A DNA stretch of 62,677 nucleotides from the NCBI RefSeq assembly GCF_009846865.1, contig NZ_WUWN01000012.1, forward strand, positions 36,688 to 99,364. The letters are read 5' to 3'. The position numbers and the translations under genes were made by a program. Of the stretch, positions 43,466 through 53,095 are shown one piece after another; position 1 is the stretch's first letter; each line of letters starts with the position of its first letter. The notes below the pieces were generated by a model. It saw nothing but the letters and a program-made list of their open reading frames with translations, was not told the origin of the DNA and did no database searches. This DNA comes from Puerhibacterium puerhi. GTDB taxonomy: Bacteria > Actinomycetota > Actinomycetes > Actinomycetales > Cellulomonadaceae.

Positions 43466-44164
43466 TCATCGCACGCGGTCGAGCGACGACTCCAGGGCCG
43501 TCCGCACGAGCCGCGGGCCCAGCGCCTCGTCGAGGTACGCGTCGCCGGAGGCGAGCACGACACCGGGCGCCGCCAGGTGCCACCACGTGCCGGCGACCGG
43601 GAGCAGGACGACGGCGCCGTCGAGGTCGCCCGGGTCGGCGCCGCGGCGCGCGACGATGTCGTCGACGATCGCGCGCTGGGCAAACCACGTCGCCCTGTCC
43701 GTCGGCAGCGCCGCGGCGATGCCGCGGTCCGACGGCGGGGGGTCGCGGTAGGCCGCCAGGGCCGCGCGGCGCAGCAGGGGCTCGGACGCCAGCCCGGCGA
43801 ACTCCGGCCACGCCCCGACGGCGTGGCGCGCGGCGGCCCGGGCCCGCGCCCAGCGCTGCCACGCCTTGCCGACGCCCGAGGGCGGCGGGTCCCGCTGCTC
43901 CTCGACGATCAGGTCCACCACGGCGCTGTACCAGGCCAACCAGCCAGGACCGGCGGCGACCCGGTCGGCGGGGGAGAGGAGGTCGACGGGCGCGGGCGGC
44001 CGCCGCAGGGGCGGCGGGACGTCGGCGGGCGCGCCGCCGTCAGGTCCGGCGCCGTCGCCGGGCGGTACCACGATCCGCGCGGCGTCCCGCACGACGAGCG
44101 CCGTGGTCAGGTGCACGTCGTCGCCGACCGACAACCGCCAGGACCGCCCCTTCGCGAACCGCAC
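43466..44164 (-). CDS. hypothetical protein
   Basis: 232 residues, soluble, Ala/Arg/Asp-rich, not recognised. The start RFAKGRSWRLSVGDDVHLTT looks like a small beta-rich domain; residues ~75-200 are predicted helical (WLAWYSAVVDLIVEEQRDPP; WARARAAARHAVGAWPEFAG). The end has WWHLAAPGVVLASGDAYLD. No cofactor motif or signal peptide. GTG at 44164 selected because TACCGT ends 6 nt upstream; the frame is open to 44368 without coding character. Convergent with the PadR partner gene. Confidence 0.6.
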   Translation of the reverse strand: MRFAKGRSWRLSVGDDVHLTTALVVRDAARIVVPPGDGAGPDGGAPADVPPPLRRPPAPVDLLSPADRVAAGPGWLAWYSAVVDLIVEEQRDPPPSGVGKAWQRWARARAAARHAVGAWPEFAGLASEPLLRRAALAAYRDPPPSDRGIAAALPTDRATWFAQRAIVDDIVARRGADPGDLDGAVVLLPVAGTWWHLAAPGVVLASGDAYLDEALGPRLVRTALESSLDRVR

Positions 44165-44170
44165 ACCGCC

Positions 44171-44176
44171 ACGGTA
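44171..44176 (-). promoter_or_regulatory. -10 element TACCGT, leaderless start of hypothetical gene
   Basis: Ends 6 nt before the GTG at 44164. Confidence 0.5.
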
Positions 44177-44434
44177 GCGCGGCGTCGAGCGCGCCCCGGG
44201 GCGTCGAGACGGCCCCCAGCCGCGCTGCTGCGGGGTCAGGGGGCCGTCGCGGGCTGCGGCACCGATCAGATGTCGTCGTGGACAGCGATCCGTCGCTCCT
44301 CCTCCGTCACGCCGGACGGCCGGATCGCGCTGTCCGCCACCCTGCGTAGGACGGGAATAGCGTGCCAAGCGCGACGTCCGATGCCCCGCCTAGAACGGCA
44401 GCAGCAGCGGCCGGCGCGCTCGGCGCCCCTTCCT

Positions 44435-44457
44435 GAGGGGTACCGCCGGTGACTCCC
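44435..44457. promoter_or_regulatory. candidate XRE-regulator operator 1
   Basis: Imperfect 23-bp dyad around an ACCG-C-CGGT core, overlapping the -35 region of the XRE gene. Its GAGGGGTACCG arm is identical, in inverted orientation, to 45493-45503. Confidence 0.55.
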
Positions 44458-44476
44458 ACCGCGAGACGCGTCGACC

Positions 44477-44482
44477 TACGGT
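44477..44482 (+). promoter_or_regulatory. -10 element TACGGT, leaderless start of XRE gene
   Basis: Ends 6 nt before the ATG at 44489. Confidence 0.55.
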
Positions 44483-44488
44483 CGAGGC

Positions 44489-45370
44489 ATGGACAACCGC
44501 AGCGAGGTGCGCGACTTCCTCACCACACGTCGGGCGCGGATCACGCCCGCGGAGGCAGGCGTGGTCGACGACGGCACGATGCGCCGCGTGCCCGGGCTGC
44601 GCCGCCGGGAGGTCGCCGAGCTCGCCGGGGTGAGCATCGAGTACTACACCCGGCTGGAGCGCGGCAACCTCGCAGGCGTGTCGGAGGCCGTGCTGGACTC
44701 GATCGCCCGTGCCCTGCACCTGGACGAAGCCGAGCGGGCGCACCTGCTCGACCTGGCCCGGGCGGCGCAGGGCGGCGCACGCCGGGCTCAGCCGCGGCGG
44801 GCGACGCGGATCCGCGCGGAGGTGCAGGCGACGCTGGACGCCTTCACCGGCGGGGCGGCGTTCGTGCGCAACGGGCGGATGGACCTGCTGGCGGCGAACC
44901 TGCTCGGGCGGGCGGTGTACTCCGAGGCGTTCGAGGCGCCGTCGCCGAACCTGGCCCGGTTCGCGTTCCTGGACGACCGGGCCCACCGGTTCTACCCGGA
45001 CTGGGAGCGGGCGGCGCACGACACCGTGGCGATCCTGCGCACCGAGGCCGGCCGCGACCCGCACGACAAGGCGCTGAGCGAGCTGGTCGGGGAGCTGTCC
45101 ACCCGGTCGCCCGAGTTCCGCACCCGGTGGGCGGCGCACCACGTCAAGCAGCACTACACCGGCAAGAAGCACTTCCACCACCCGGTCGTGGGGGACCTGT
45201 ACCTGACCTACCAGGCCCTGGACCTGTTCGCCGAGCAGGGGTTGTCGATGCTGGTGTACACCCCGCAGCCGGGAACCGGCACGGACGACGCGCTGCGCCT
45301 CCTGGCGAGCTGGGCCGCCACCCACGCCGCGCCGACGGCCGCCGAGCGCGACGCCGTCGACGCCGGCTGA
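44489..45370 (+). CDS. XRE-family regulator with MmyB-like ligand-binding domain
   Basis: 293 residues. An N-terminal XRE helix-turn-helix (RREVAELAGVSIEYYTRLERG, residues ~39-59) and a C-terminal MmyB-like PAS-type domain (~residues 105-275; AANLLGRAVYSEAF, RTRWAAHHVK, HHPVVGDLYLTYQ). Members of this family bind fatty acids or similar ligands and regulate oxidoreductase genes nearby. Flanking dyads at 44435-44457 and 45481-45503 suggest self-control and control of the downstream DUF2255/AKR/CMD group. Ligand unknown. Confidence 0.9.
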   Translation: MDNRSEVRDFLTTRRARITPAEAGVVDDGTMRRVPGLRRREVAELAGVSIEYYTRLERGNLAGVSEAVLDSIARALHLDEAERAHLLDLARAAQGGARRAQPRRATRIRAEVQATLDAFTGGAAFVRNGRMDLLAANLLGRAVYSEAFEAPSPNLARFAFLDDRAHRFYPDWERAAHDTVAILRTEAGRDPHDKALSELVGELSTRSPEFRTRWAAHHVKQHYTGKKHFHHPVVGDLYLTYQALDLFAEQGLSMLVYTPQPGTGTDDALRLLASWAATHAAPTAAERDAVDAG

Positions 45371-45475
45371 GGCCCCCGACGTCGGCACAGGGAGGCGGGC
45401 CAGCACCGCGGCGGCACGCCGGGCGCCTTGAGCGCGCACGCCGCGCGGTCACGACGACGCCCCGCGCCTGGCGCT

Positions 45476-45508
45476 GCTGTGAGGGGCACTGCCGGTACCC
45501 CTCACAGC
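45476..45508. promoter_or_regulatory. candidate XRE-regulator operator 2 (or terminator)
   Basis: 11-bp perfect inverted repeat GCTGTGAGGGG/CCCCTCACAGC with an 11-nt centre, 106 bp after the XRE stop. Its 45481-45503 core shares 18 of 23 positions with operator 1. A terminator reading is the alternative. Confidence 0.55.
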
Positions 45509-45535
45509 GGAGACTCCCGCGGCGCGGCGGACCGG

Positions 45536-45777
45536 ATGTCAGATGGCCTTGCCCGCATCGGCGGGCGAGTCTTCGAGCGAGGGATGAGTGTGACGATCAC
45601 AGCAGTGGGAGTGACCGCTGATGGCGGCGACTTCGGGGCGCGGGGCGAGGACGTCTCTGCACGGGTCCGCGCCCTGGTCCCGGACGGTGTGGACGCCCAG
45701 GCGGCCGACGCGCACGCGCTGATGGACAAGGGTGGCGTGCGCGGCCGCCTGGTCCTGGACCTCGCCGGCGGTGCCGC

Positions 45778-45781
<4 letters not shown>
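45536..45781 (+). pseudogene. C-terminal fragment of an MDR-type oxidoreductase
   Basis: 81 codons. The final ~25 residues, DAQAADAHALMDKGGVRGRLV, match the C-terminal helix and strand of medium-chain (zinc/quinone-type) dehydrogenases, usually reached after ~280 residues of catalytic and Rossmann domains that are absent here. The upstream part (LARIGGRVFERGMSVTITAVG) looks like the preceding strand region. It overlaps the DUF2255 start by 4 bp (ATGA), so it may still be translated as a leader for that gene. Best read as a truncated remnant; a small stand-alone protein cannot be excluded. Confidence 0.5.
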
Positions 45782-47176
<1,395 letters not shown>

Positions 47177-47227
47177 CCGCCCGCCCCCGACGCGCCCCAG
47201 CGCACCACAAGATCGGAAGGATCCCTG

Positions 47228-47560
47228 ATGACCGACACCCAGCCCTCCGGCGCCGAGCGCATGTTCGGCGACTTCGCCCCCGCCCTGGTCGGCTACACCG
47301 ACGACGTGCTGTTCGGCGACGTGTGGACCCGCCCCGAGCTCGCCCCGCGCGACCGCAGCCTGGTCACCGTGGCGGCGCTGCTGACCTCCGGCAACACCGA
47401 CCAGCTCGTGTACCACCTGGGCCTGGCCAAGGACAACGGCCTGACCGAGACCGAGCTCATCGAGGCCGTCACCCACCTGGCGTTCTACGCCGGCTGGCCC
47501 AAGGCCATGTCCGCCATGGCCGTCGCCAAGCAGGTCTTCCGCGGTGACGACCACCGGTGA
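47228..47560 (+). CDS. carboxymuconolactone decarboxylase family protein
   Basis: 110 residues, one AhpD-like CMD domain: VWTRPELAPRDRSLVTVAAL, then HLAFYAGWPKAMSA. It lacks the AhpD Cys-x-x-Cys pair, so peroxidase activity is unlikely; related proteins may be lactone decarboxylases or uncharacterised oxidoreductase partners. A GGAAGGAT ribosome site precedes the ATG at 47228. Follows the aldo/keto reductase by 51 bp and likely shares its mRNA. Confidence 0.9.
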   Translation: MTDTQPSGAERMFGDFAPALVGYTDDVLFGDVWTRPELAPRDRSLVTVAALLTSGNTDQLVYHLGLAKDNGLTETELIEAVTHLAFYAGWPKAMSAMAVAKQVFRGDDHR

Positions 47561-47572
47561 GCGAGGGTGGAC

Positions 47573-47836
47573 ATGCGTGACGATGCGACGGCGACTCCCG
47601 GCGCCACGGGTACCCGTACCTTCGCGGGCATGCCGCCCGGCGGGGCCGTGGACCTTGGGGCGGCGGCGTTCTCGGCCGGCGACAGCACCGCTGTCGTCGC
47701 CGCCATGGGTCGGCTGGTCGCGGGGGCGCTGCGCCGGCGCCACGAGCGACGCTGGCTCGAACGCCTGTACGCCGCACCCGCGTTCGTGGGTCTCAGGGAG
47801 CAGCAGCCCTACCGCGCCGGCGGGTGCCAGGGCTGA
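47573..47836 (+). CDS. hypothetical protein, possibly frame-disrupted
   Basis: 87 codons from an ATG at 47573 (an in-frame GTG at 47567 is possible). Residues ~40-80 (VVAAMGRLVAGALRRRHERR, then WLERLYAAPAFVG) look genuine and helical; the start is low-complexity. No family recognised. The next frame continues with protein-like sequence at 47824-47979, so this may be one gene split by an indel. Last gene of the AKR/CMD group. Confidence 0.35.
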   Translation: MRDDATATPGATGTRTFAGMPPGGAVDLGAAAFSAGDSTAVVAAMGRLVAGALRRRHERRWLERLYAAPAFVGLREQQPYRAGGCQG

Positions 47837-47979
47837 CGTGGCTCGCTGACGTCTGGGCGCTCGAGCTCGCGGACGGCGACGTCGCCGTCGAGAGGCACGC
47901 CCTGCCATGGCGTGCTCCGGCGGAGCTGCACCCGGGGCGCGTCGACGACCCCGGCGGCAGGCTGCTTCTCGGTCGCTGA
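47824..47979 (+). CDS. 51-codon ORF with protein-like content
   Basis: GTG at 47824, stop at 47977-47979. The sequence LTWLADVWALELADGDVAVE followed by RHALPWRAPAELHPGR is compositionally balanced and unlike shadow frames. It overlaps the end of the ORF at 47573-47836 in a different frame, suggesting a frameshift continuation or a tiny separate gene. No homologue recognised. Confidence 0.3.
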   Translation: MPGLTWLADVWALELADGDVAVERHALPWRAPAELHPGRVDDPGGRLLLGR

Positions 47980-48080
47980 GGGCGGCGCCCCCTCGGGGAT
48001 CGCCTCCTCTCCGGGCGTGCCGAGGACCATCGGCGCGCGCGCAGCACCTGGTGTGCTGTCGGGCCCGTACGCCGGCGCGA

Positions 48081-48770
48081 CTACGGCGCGGGTGCTTCTG
48101 CTCGTCGTCCCGCCGGGGCCGGCACGCGGTACCGGTCCTCGTCGATGCTGGCCAGGCGGGACGGGTGGACGCGCGCTCCGAGCCCGTAGAAGTGCTGGAA
48201 GCTCATGATGAGCGGACGCCAGCGGTCGGGGTCGACGCGATCCGGATACCCGGCAAGACGCAGGTCGGGTGCGATCCATACCTTCGTCACCTGGGCCTCG
48301 ACCACGAGCGTGCGCCGCCCCGCCGCGACGTCGTCCGCCTCGAGCTGGTGCAGCGCCCTGACCTGCGCCTCCAGGTGGACCGGAGCTTCGGCGACCCGCC
48401 GGGGACGCACCGTCGCGGACGCCACGGCGCTCAAGCCCGCTGCCCGGAACTTGTCGGGTTCGTGGACGTATCCCGCGTCTGCCTTCCACCGCGGGACGTC
48501 CGGACGGCCGGTGGTCAGGGCGAGCCGGTCGACATGCGACACCAGGTCGGCCGAGACGAGGTTCATCACGACCTCGGGGCGTCGTTCGATGTTGAGTGCG
48601 GTCTGGCTCTTGGCGCCGATCCCCAGAACGGCGCGCCGGCCGAGCCAGAACACGGACGACATCGGCATGAGGTTCGTCGTCCCGTCCTCGTTGAGAGAGC
48701 TGAGCAGGATGACCGGGGTGCCGAAATAAAGGATCGCAGGGTCGATGGCGACGTGCGGCGGGACTGTCAT
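48081..48770 (-). CDS. flavin reductase family protein
   Basis: 229 residues of the flavin-reductase-like split barrel: FGTPVILLSSLNEDGTTNLM, then SSVFWLGRRAVLGIG and SHVDRLALTTGRPDVP. These proteins bind FMN and use NAD(P)H, or are oxygenase partners; exact substrate unknown. The ATG at 48770 has TAACGT 7 nt upstream, predicting a leaderless mRNA; the longer frame upstream is unsupported. Convergent with the AKR/CMD group. Confidence 0.85.
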   Translation of the reverse strand: MTVPPHVAIDPAILYFGTPVILLSSLNEDGTTNLMPMSSVFWLGRRAVLGIGAKSQTALNIERRPEVVMNLVSADLVSHVDRLALTTGRPDVPRWKADAGYVHEPDKFRAAGLSAVASATVRPRRVAEAPVHLEAQVRALHQLEADDVAAGRRTLVVEAQVTKVWIAPDLRLAGYPDRVDPDRWRPLIMSFQHFYGLGARVHPSRLASIDEDRYRVPAPAGRRAEAPAP

Positions 48771-48777
48771 GGCGTGG

Positions 48778-48783
48778 ACGTTA
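48778..48783 (-). promoter_or_regulatory. -10 element TAACGT, leaderless start of flavin reductase gene
   Basis: Ends 7 nt before the ATG at 48770. Confidence 0.5.
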
Positions 48784-48867
48784 TGGCGGCCCCAGCGGGG
48801 TTGTCTGGCAGGAATCGGACCGCCAATCGGGTGGGTGCGCCACGTGCCGGCGCGAAGGCAGAGCGCG

Positions 48868-49115
48868 TCAGCGGGACTCGCGCTTGCTGCGGTCCGTGCG
48901 CCGGGCGAGGGTGACGTCGCGGTCCGAGCGGCCCTGGAGGTAGCTCCGGGGGGAGTCGATGGTGGTGAGCAGGACGGCGGTGGTGCGGCGGATGAAGCGA
49001 CGCCGCGGATCGGGGCTCGCCGAGCCTGCGGTCCGTACGAACCCGCACCGCCCAGCGGCTCTCGAGGACCAGCTCGGCCTCGTTGCGGATCGCCCACAGC
49101 GCGGGCTCGCCGGAT
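48868..49115 (-). pseudogene. frame-broken hypothetical remnant
   Basis: Two protein-like segments on the minus strand in different frames: ALWAIRNEAELVLESRWAVR to RTDRRLGEP (about 49110-49015), then after a shift near 49010 RRRFIRRTTAVLLTTIDSPR and SYLQGRSDRDVTLARRTDRS to a stop at 48868. Joined they would give ~80 residues of a basic protein without a recognised family. The upstream start is not identifiable. The rest of 48771-49229 holds nothing else I can support. Confidence 0.3.
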
Positions 49116-49229
49116 CGCGCTGGTCGCGGCCCTGCCGACGGTGCCGCGGTGCTGCGGGCCTCGATGTGCGGGGGTCGGCTCGTTTGTCGAGACTGGGCCG
49201 CGGGCTGATCAGTTTCGACAGGAGGGACG

Positions 49230-50009
49230 ATGGCAACCACGCCGACCATGAGCTCGGCAGCGATCCTCGACGCGCTGCGCCGCTCGACCGTGCGCACCCA
49301 GACCTACCGCGCCCTGGCCGGGCACGACGAGAGCGGTGCGGGCCTGCGCCGCTTCCGTGCGGAGCTCAAGGCCCCCGTCGACGTCCCGCCGGAGGTCGCC
49401 GCCCGGCACGCGTGGACGTCGCAGCACTCCTACCGGCACGTCACCCCTGACGAGGTCGAGTCGCTGCTGAGCGACGTCAGCCCGCTGCTGGCCGAGTGCG
49501 CGCTCGGGATCAGCCCGGGGGACGGACACCACGGCGTGGCCGTGACGCTGGCGTTCGTCGAGGGATCCGTGCTCAACCCGGTCCGGCTCGAGGGCGCAGA
49601 GCTGCACGACGTCCTGGACACGATCGACGAGGCGCACGCCCGGTTGTCCGCCGCGTTCGAGCAGCGGGGCGGACTGTGGCTGCCGGATGCGCGCCTTGGT
49701 CTCGAAACTGCGGCCGGCACCGCCGTCCTCCTGACGACCGTCGCCTCGGCGTCGTCCCTGGACCAGGTCGCGCCGGGCCTGGAGACGGCGCTGGTCGCGC
49801 AGGTGCTCGCGGACGTCTCCGACGGCGCCGCGTGCGTGCTCGCATCCGTCGGGAAGTCGGGCGACGACAGCGACGACCGGGAGCTCGACGAGTTCTGGGC
49901 GGGGCTGGCGTTCCGCGCCTGGGACGGCGAGATCTGGGTGGCCGACCCGAACAGCGCCGCGTTCCACGAGCCGGCGAGCCGGCTCGCGGGCATCCTCGCC
50001 GGTCGGTGA
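49230..50009 (+). CDS. hypothetical protein
   Basis: 259 residues, acidic, soluble, no recognised domain. Residues ~10-75 are helical (AAILDALRRSTVRTQTYRAL), followed by a mixed alpha/beta region; an internal stretch (GLWLPDARLGLETAAGTAVL; LTTVASASSLDQVAPGLETA) resembles neither an enzyme nor a toxin motif. AGGAGGGAC precedes the ATG at 49230. Isolated between a decayed locus and a FAD oxidoreductase; probably accessory. Confidence 0.6.
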   Translation: MATTPTMSSAAILDALRRSTVRTQTYRALAGHDESGAGLRRFRAELKAPVDVPPEVAARHAWTSQHSYRHVTPDEVESLLSDVSPLLAECALGISPGDGHHGVAVTLAFVEGSVLNPVRLEGAELHDVLDTIDEAHARLSAAFEQRGGLWLPDARLGLETAAGTAVLLTTVASASSLDQVAPGLETALVAQVLADVSDGAACVLASVGKSGDDSDDRELDEFWAGLAFRAWDGEIWVADPNSAAFHEPASRLAGILAGR

Positions 50010-50218
50010 CCCGCACGGCGGCGGCCGGGCGGGCATGGGGCCAGTCGGTCGGCAGGAGCAGGTGGCGCAGCTCCGGGTAGCCGGCAGCACCGTCGGGCAG
50101 GGGACATCGTGCCCGGCGCATCCCGCTCGTGCGGACGCGTGCGCGTGGCGCACCGGTGGCCGTCCTCCCGTGCCGCCGGCGACTCCCTGAGCGCGGCACC
50201 GGAAGGGTCACCGGGGGA

Positions 50219-51322
50219 CTACTGCTGAGGTTCCCCGAGGCGCGCCTCGGGGGCGAGCTCGGGGGCGAGACCGTTGCCGGTCGCGGCCCGGGCGAGGGCG
50301 CGGCCCAGCGATGGTGCCTGCTTGAAGAGGTTGTGACCGGCGACGAAGAGGATTCGACCTGCCTCCCAGACGGCCACGCCGTCCTCGCTCCACGGCAGGT
50401 CGGTCACCCAGCAGTGGACGAACTCTCGCGGCACCGGGTCGAGGCCGGGCAGCGCCCGTGCCACATACTCGCGCGCTCGTTCGTCGAGCGATCGAACTGC
50501 CCCGGGGTCGATGAACGTCCCGTCGTCGCGGACGCCGACCGTCTCGCTGAGTCCGACCGCGTAGCGGCTGTTGCCCGGCAGCGGCGTCGCGTAGACGCCG
50601 ACCTCGCCGAAGTCGCCGCTGCCGTCCTGCAAGCACGCGACCCGCGCCGGGGCGGCGGCTCGCACGGCGAACGTCAGCCGCACGTGTGCTGCGAGGCGGA
50701 CCGGCAACGAGAGGCCGACGGTCCGTGCCAGGCGGGCGGTCTCGCGACCGGCGCACACGACCACGCTCGGGTAGACAGCGCGGTCGGTGACGCTACGCAC
50801 CTCGACCGCGCTGTCGCCGCGGGGTTCGATCGAGACCACCTCGCCGGTCACGACGGCGTCCCCGAGCTGACCGGCCAGCGCCTCGATGGCGGCGCGCGTA
50901 CGGATCGCGCCGCCCGCCTCGTCGAACATCGCAGGCCCGGAGTACCCAGCGAGCAGCGGCATCCGCTCGGCCAGCTCGTCCGAGTCGATCGCGCGCGCGG
51001 CCACGCCGCCGACACGCTCGAGCACAAGCAGCCGCTGGAGCGCGCTCTCGCCGATCGCCACCGCACCGTCCGGAGAGATGAGCTCGACGTCGAGCCGTTC
51101 GGCCCACTCGGCCCACACTCCGCGGCTCTCGCGCGCGAACGCGACGAGCCGCGGGTCGTCGTGCGCATGCCGGAAGATGCGCGACTCGCCGGCGGACTGG
51201 CCGTAGCCGGGGACGCCGGCCTCGTACAGGCGCACCGCGACGCCCTGCTCACGTAACGCGTACGCGGTCGAGAGGCCGACGATCCCGCCCCCGATCACCG
51301 CAACCTCTGGCGAACCCGTCAT
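50219..51322 (-). CDS. FAD-dependent oxidoreductase (DAO/MSOX-like)
   Basis: 367 residues. N-terminal FAD-binding motif VIGGGIVGLSTAYALREQGV (residues 9-28), then a GQSAGESRIFRHAHDD segment equivalent to the monomeric sarcosine oxidase/N-methyltryptophan oxidase flavin-attachment environment, and a C-terminal GRILFVAGHNLFKQAPSLG loop. Oxidises an amine or N-methyl amino acid to an imine with H2O2 production. The usual covalent-flavin Cys of MSOX is not obvious, so linkage may be non-covalent. ATG at 51322; the open frame extends to 51391. Confidence 0.85.
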   Translation of the reverse strand: MTGSPEVAVIGGGIVGLSTAYALREQGVAVRLYEAGVPGYGQSAGESRIFRHAHDDPRLVAFARESRGVWAEWAERLDVELISPDGAVAIGESALQRLLVLERVGGVAARAIDSDELAERMPLLAGYSGPAMFDEAGGAIRTRAAIEALAGQLGDAVVTGEVVSIEPRGDSAVEVRSVTDRAVYPSVVVCAGRETARLARTVGLSLPVRLAAHVRLTFAVRAAAPARVACLQDGSGDFGEVGVYATPLPGNSRYAVGLSETVGVRDDGTFIDPGAVRSLDERAREYVARALPGLDPVPREFVHCWVTDLPWSEDGVAVWEAGRILFVAGHNLFKQAPSLGRALARAATGNGLAPELAPEARLGEPQQ

Positions 51323-51512
51323 CGGACCCCACAGGCGCAGCTGGTGCCGCGGGGGGTGCCCATTCCTCGAGCGTCGTCCATCGCCCTGCACCGGTCAAGG
51401 CACGTCCAGCTCGAGACGCGGCGGCAACGGGAAGACGCCCCGCGAAGCCGGGGCCCGCAGCGGCCCGCGGCGCCCGCGGCGCTCGCGGGAGGGGGCCGTG
51501 CGGCCGGCGCGC

Positions 51513-52904
51513 TCAGGTCGCCGGCGCGCCGTCGGGCCCGAGCGGCGCCACCAGCTGCAGCTCGTCCATCTCGACGTTGAGCTGGCGCCCCGGGCCCGTG
51601 GCTGCCGTCTCGAACCGCACGGCGACGCGCCCGTCGTCGCGCACCCGCACCAGCCAGCCGCGCCCGTAGCGGGGGTGCTCGAGGTCGACGCCCGGGGCGC
51701 AGTCCTGCTCGCGCAGCGAACCGTGCGTGCGCCGGGCGCGCGACGGCGCGGCCGGCTCGTCGACGTCCGGCTCCTCCGACGCGTGCGACGCCTGCGGGGC
51801 GTCCGGCTCGTCGTCCAGCTGGATGTCCAGGGCGAGCTGGGCGTGCTCGGACAGCCCGTGGAAGGAGACTCCCAGCAGCCGCACCGGCGCGTCGGTCTCG
51901 ACCAGGTCCAGGGCTCGGCGCGCGGCGTCGGTCAGGACCCGGCTGTCCGAGGAGGGGGAGGACAGCGTCACCGACCGCGAGACGGTCGTGAAGTCGGCGA
52001 AGCGCACCTTCACCGTGACGGTGCGGGCGGCGGCCGCACGCCGCGACAGGCGGGCCATCGCCTGCGCGGTGACGGCCGGGATCTGCGCGGCGACCTGCGC
52101 CCGGCCGTACAGGTCGGAGTCGAAGGTGCGCTCGGCGCCGGCGGACTTGCGCTCGCGCTGCACCGTCACCGGCCGGTCGTCCCAGCCGCGGGCCACCCGG
52201 TACAGGTTCGTGCCTGCCGCGTCCCCGACCAGGGCCACGAGCGTGTCCAGCGGCTGGGTGCGCAGGTCTTCGACGGTGCGCACCCCGATGCGCTCGAGCC
52301 GTTCGGCCGAGACCGGTCCGACGCCCCACAGCGACCGCACCGGCAGCGGCAGGAGGAACCTGTCCTCGCCGTCGGGCGCCACGACCAGGACACCGGCCGG
52401 CTTGGCGGCCGCCGAGGCGAGCTTGGCGACCAGCTTGGAGCGGCCCATCCCGACCGAGACCGGGACACCGGACAGCTCGACGGCCCGCGCGCGCAGGTCA
52501 GCGGCGACCCGGGTCCATCCGTCGGGGCCCGGGGACAGGTGCCCCAGGTCGGCGAAGGCCTCGTCGATGCTCAGGGGTTCGACGAGCTCGGTCCGCTCCC
52601 GCAGGGCCGCCATGACGGCTGCCGAGTACGCGCTGTACGCCGCGGGCCTCGGCACCAGCACGGTGGCCTGGGGGCACTTGCGCCGCGCGAGAGCCATCGA
52701 CATGGCCGAGCGCACCCCGAACGCCCGGGCCTCGTAGGAGGCGGCCGCCACGACGCCGCGGGGGCCGCTGCCGCCCACCAGGACAGGCCTGCCCTTCAGC
52801 GAGGGCTTCTGGTGCTGCTCGACCGAGGCGAAGAACGCGTCCGCGTCCAGGTGGGCGATGCTCGGCTGCCCGCGCAGCACCCCCGGTCGCGGCTCCTGGC
52901 TCAC
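51513..52904 (-). CDS. dinB: DNA polymerase IV (Y family)
   Basis: 463 residues. Catalytic acidic residues are Asp20 (HLDADAFFASVEQ) and Asp114-Glu115 (SIDEAFADL); helix-hairpin-helix LPVRSLWGVGPVSAERLERI and the little-finger domain follow. A C-terminal ~90-residue extension (acidic linker, then HPRYGRGWLVRVRDDGRV) is typical of long actinobacterial DinB proteins. No beta-clamp motif is obvious at the very end. GTG at 52904 (VSQEPRPG) or, less likely, 52913. Performs translesion synthesis. Confidence 0.93.
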   Translation of the reverse strand: MSQEPRPGVLRGQPSIAHLDADAFFASVEQHQKPSLKGRPVLVGGSGPRGVVAAASYEARAFGVRSAMSMALARRKCPQATVLVPRPAAYSAYSAAVMAALRERTELVEPLSIDEAFADLGHLSPGPDGWTRVAADLRARAVELSGVPVSVGMGRSKLVAKLASAAAKPAGVLVVAPDGEDRFLLPLPVRSLWGVGPVSAERLERIGVRTVEDLRTQPLDTLVALVGDAAGTNLYRVARGWDDRPVTVQRERKSAGAERTFDSDLYGRAQVAAQIPAVTAQAMARLSRRAAAARTVTVKVRFADFTTVSRSVTLSSPSSDSRVLTDAARRALDLVETDAPVRLLGVSFHGLSEHAQLALDIQLDDEPDAPQASHASEEPDVDEPAAPSRARRTHGSLREQDCAPGVDLEHPRYGRGWLVRVRDDGRVAVRFETAATGPGRQLNVEMDELQLVAPLGPDGAPAT

Positions 52905-53013
52905 AGGGTCCACTGTGCCGGATGCGGCGCGTCGAGCTGCCCCGCGGCGGCCGCCGGCCCGACGGCGCCCCGGTGCGGGCGGGCATCGGGGCGCGTCCTG
53001 CGGCACGACGTGC

Positions 53014-53048
53014 GGCACCCCCGCCGCCACGAGGGCGACGGGGGTGCC
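53014..53048. terminator. terminator after glnA1
   Basis: 15-bp stem (53014-53028 with 53034-53048) with one mismatch and a 5-nt loop, 48 bp past the glnA1 stop and upstream of dinB. Confidence 0.82.
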
Positions 53049-53095
53049 GTCTGCGCTGGTCGGAGTCTCACGGCCGCAGCCGTGGGCGAGACCGA

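Larger units (their letters stand above)
44165..44488. other. intergenic region between divergent hypothetical and XRE genes
   Basis: 324 bp with two leaderless promoters at its edges and, at 44435-44457, a dyad matching one beyond the XRE gene. The middle (44180-44430) shows no ORF or repeat I can support. Confidence 0.5.

Noticed and set aside
47600-47625. Third copy of the XRE dyad (ACGGGTACCCGT palindrome near 47609)
   Set aside because: It shares only GGGTACC with the two dyads, lacks their ACCG-S-CGGT core and lies inside an ORF.
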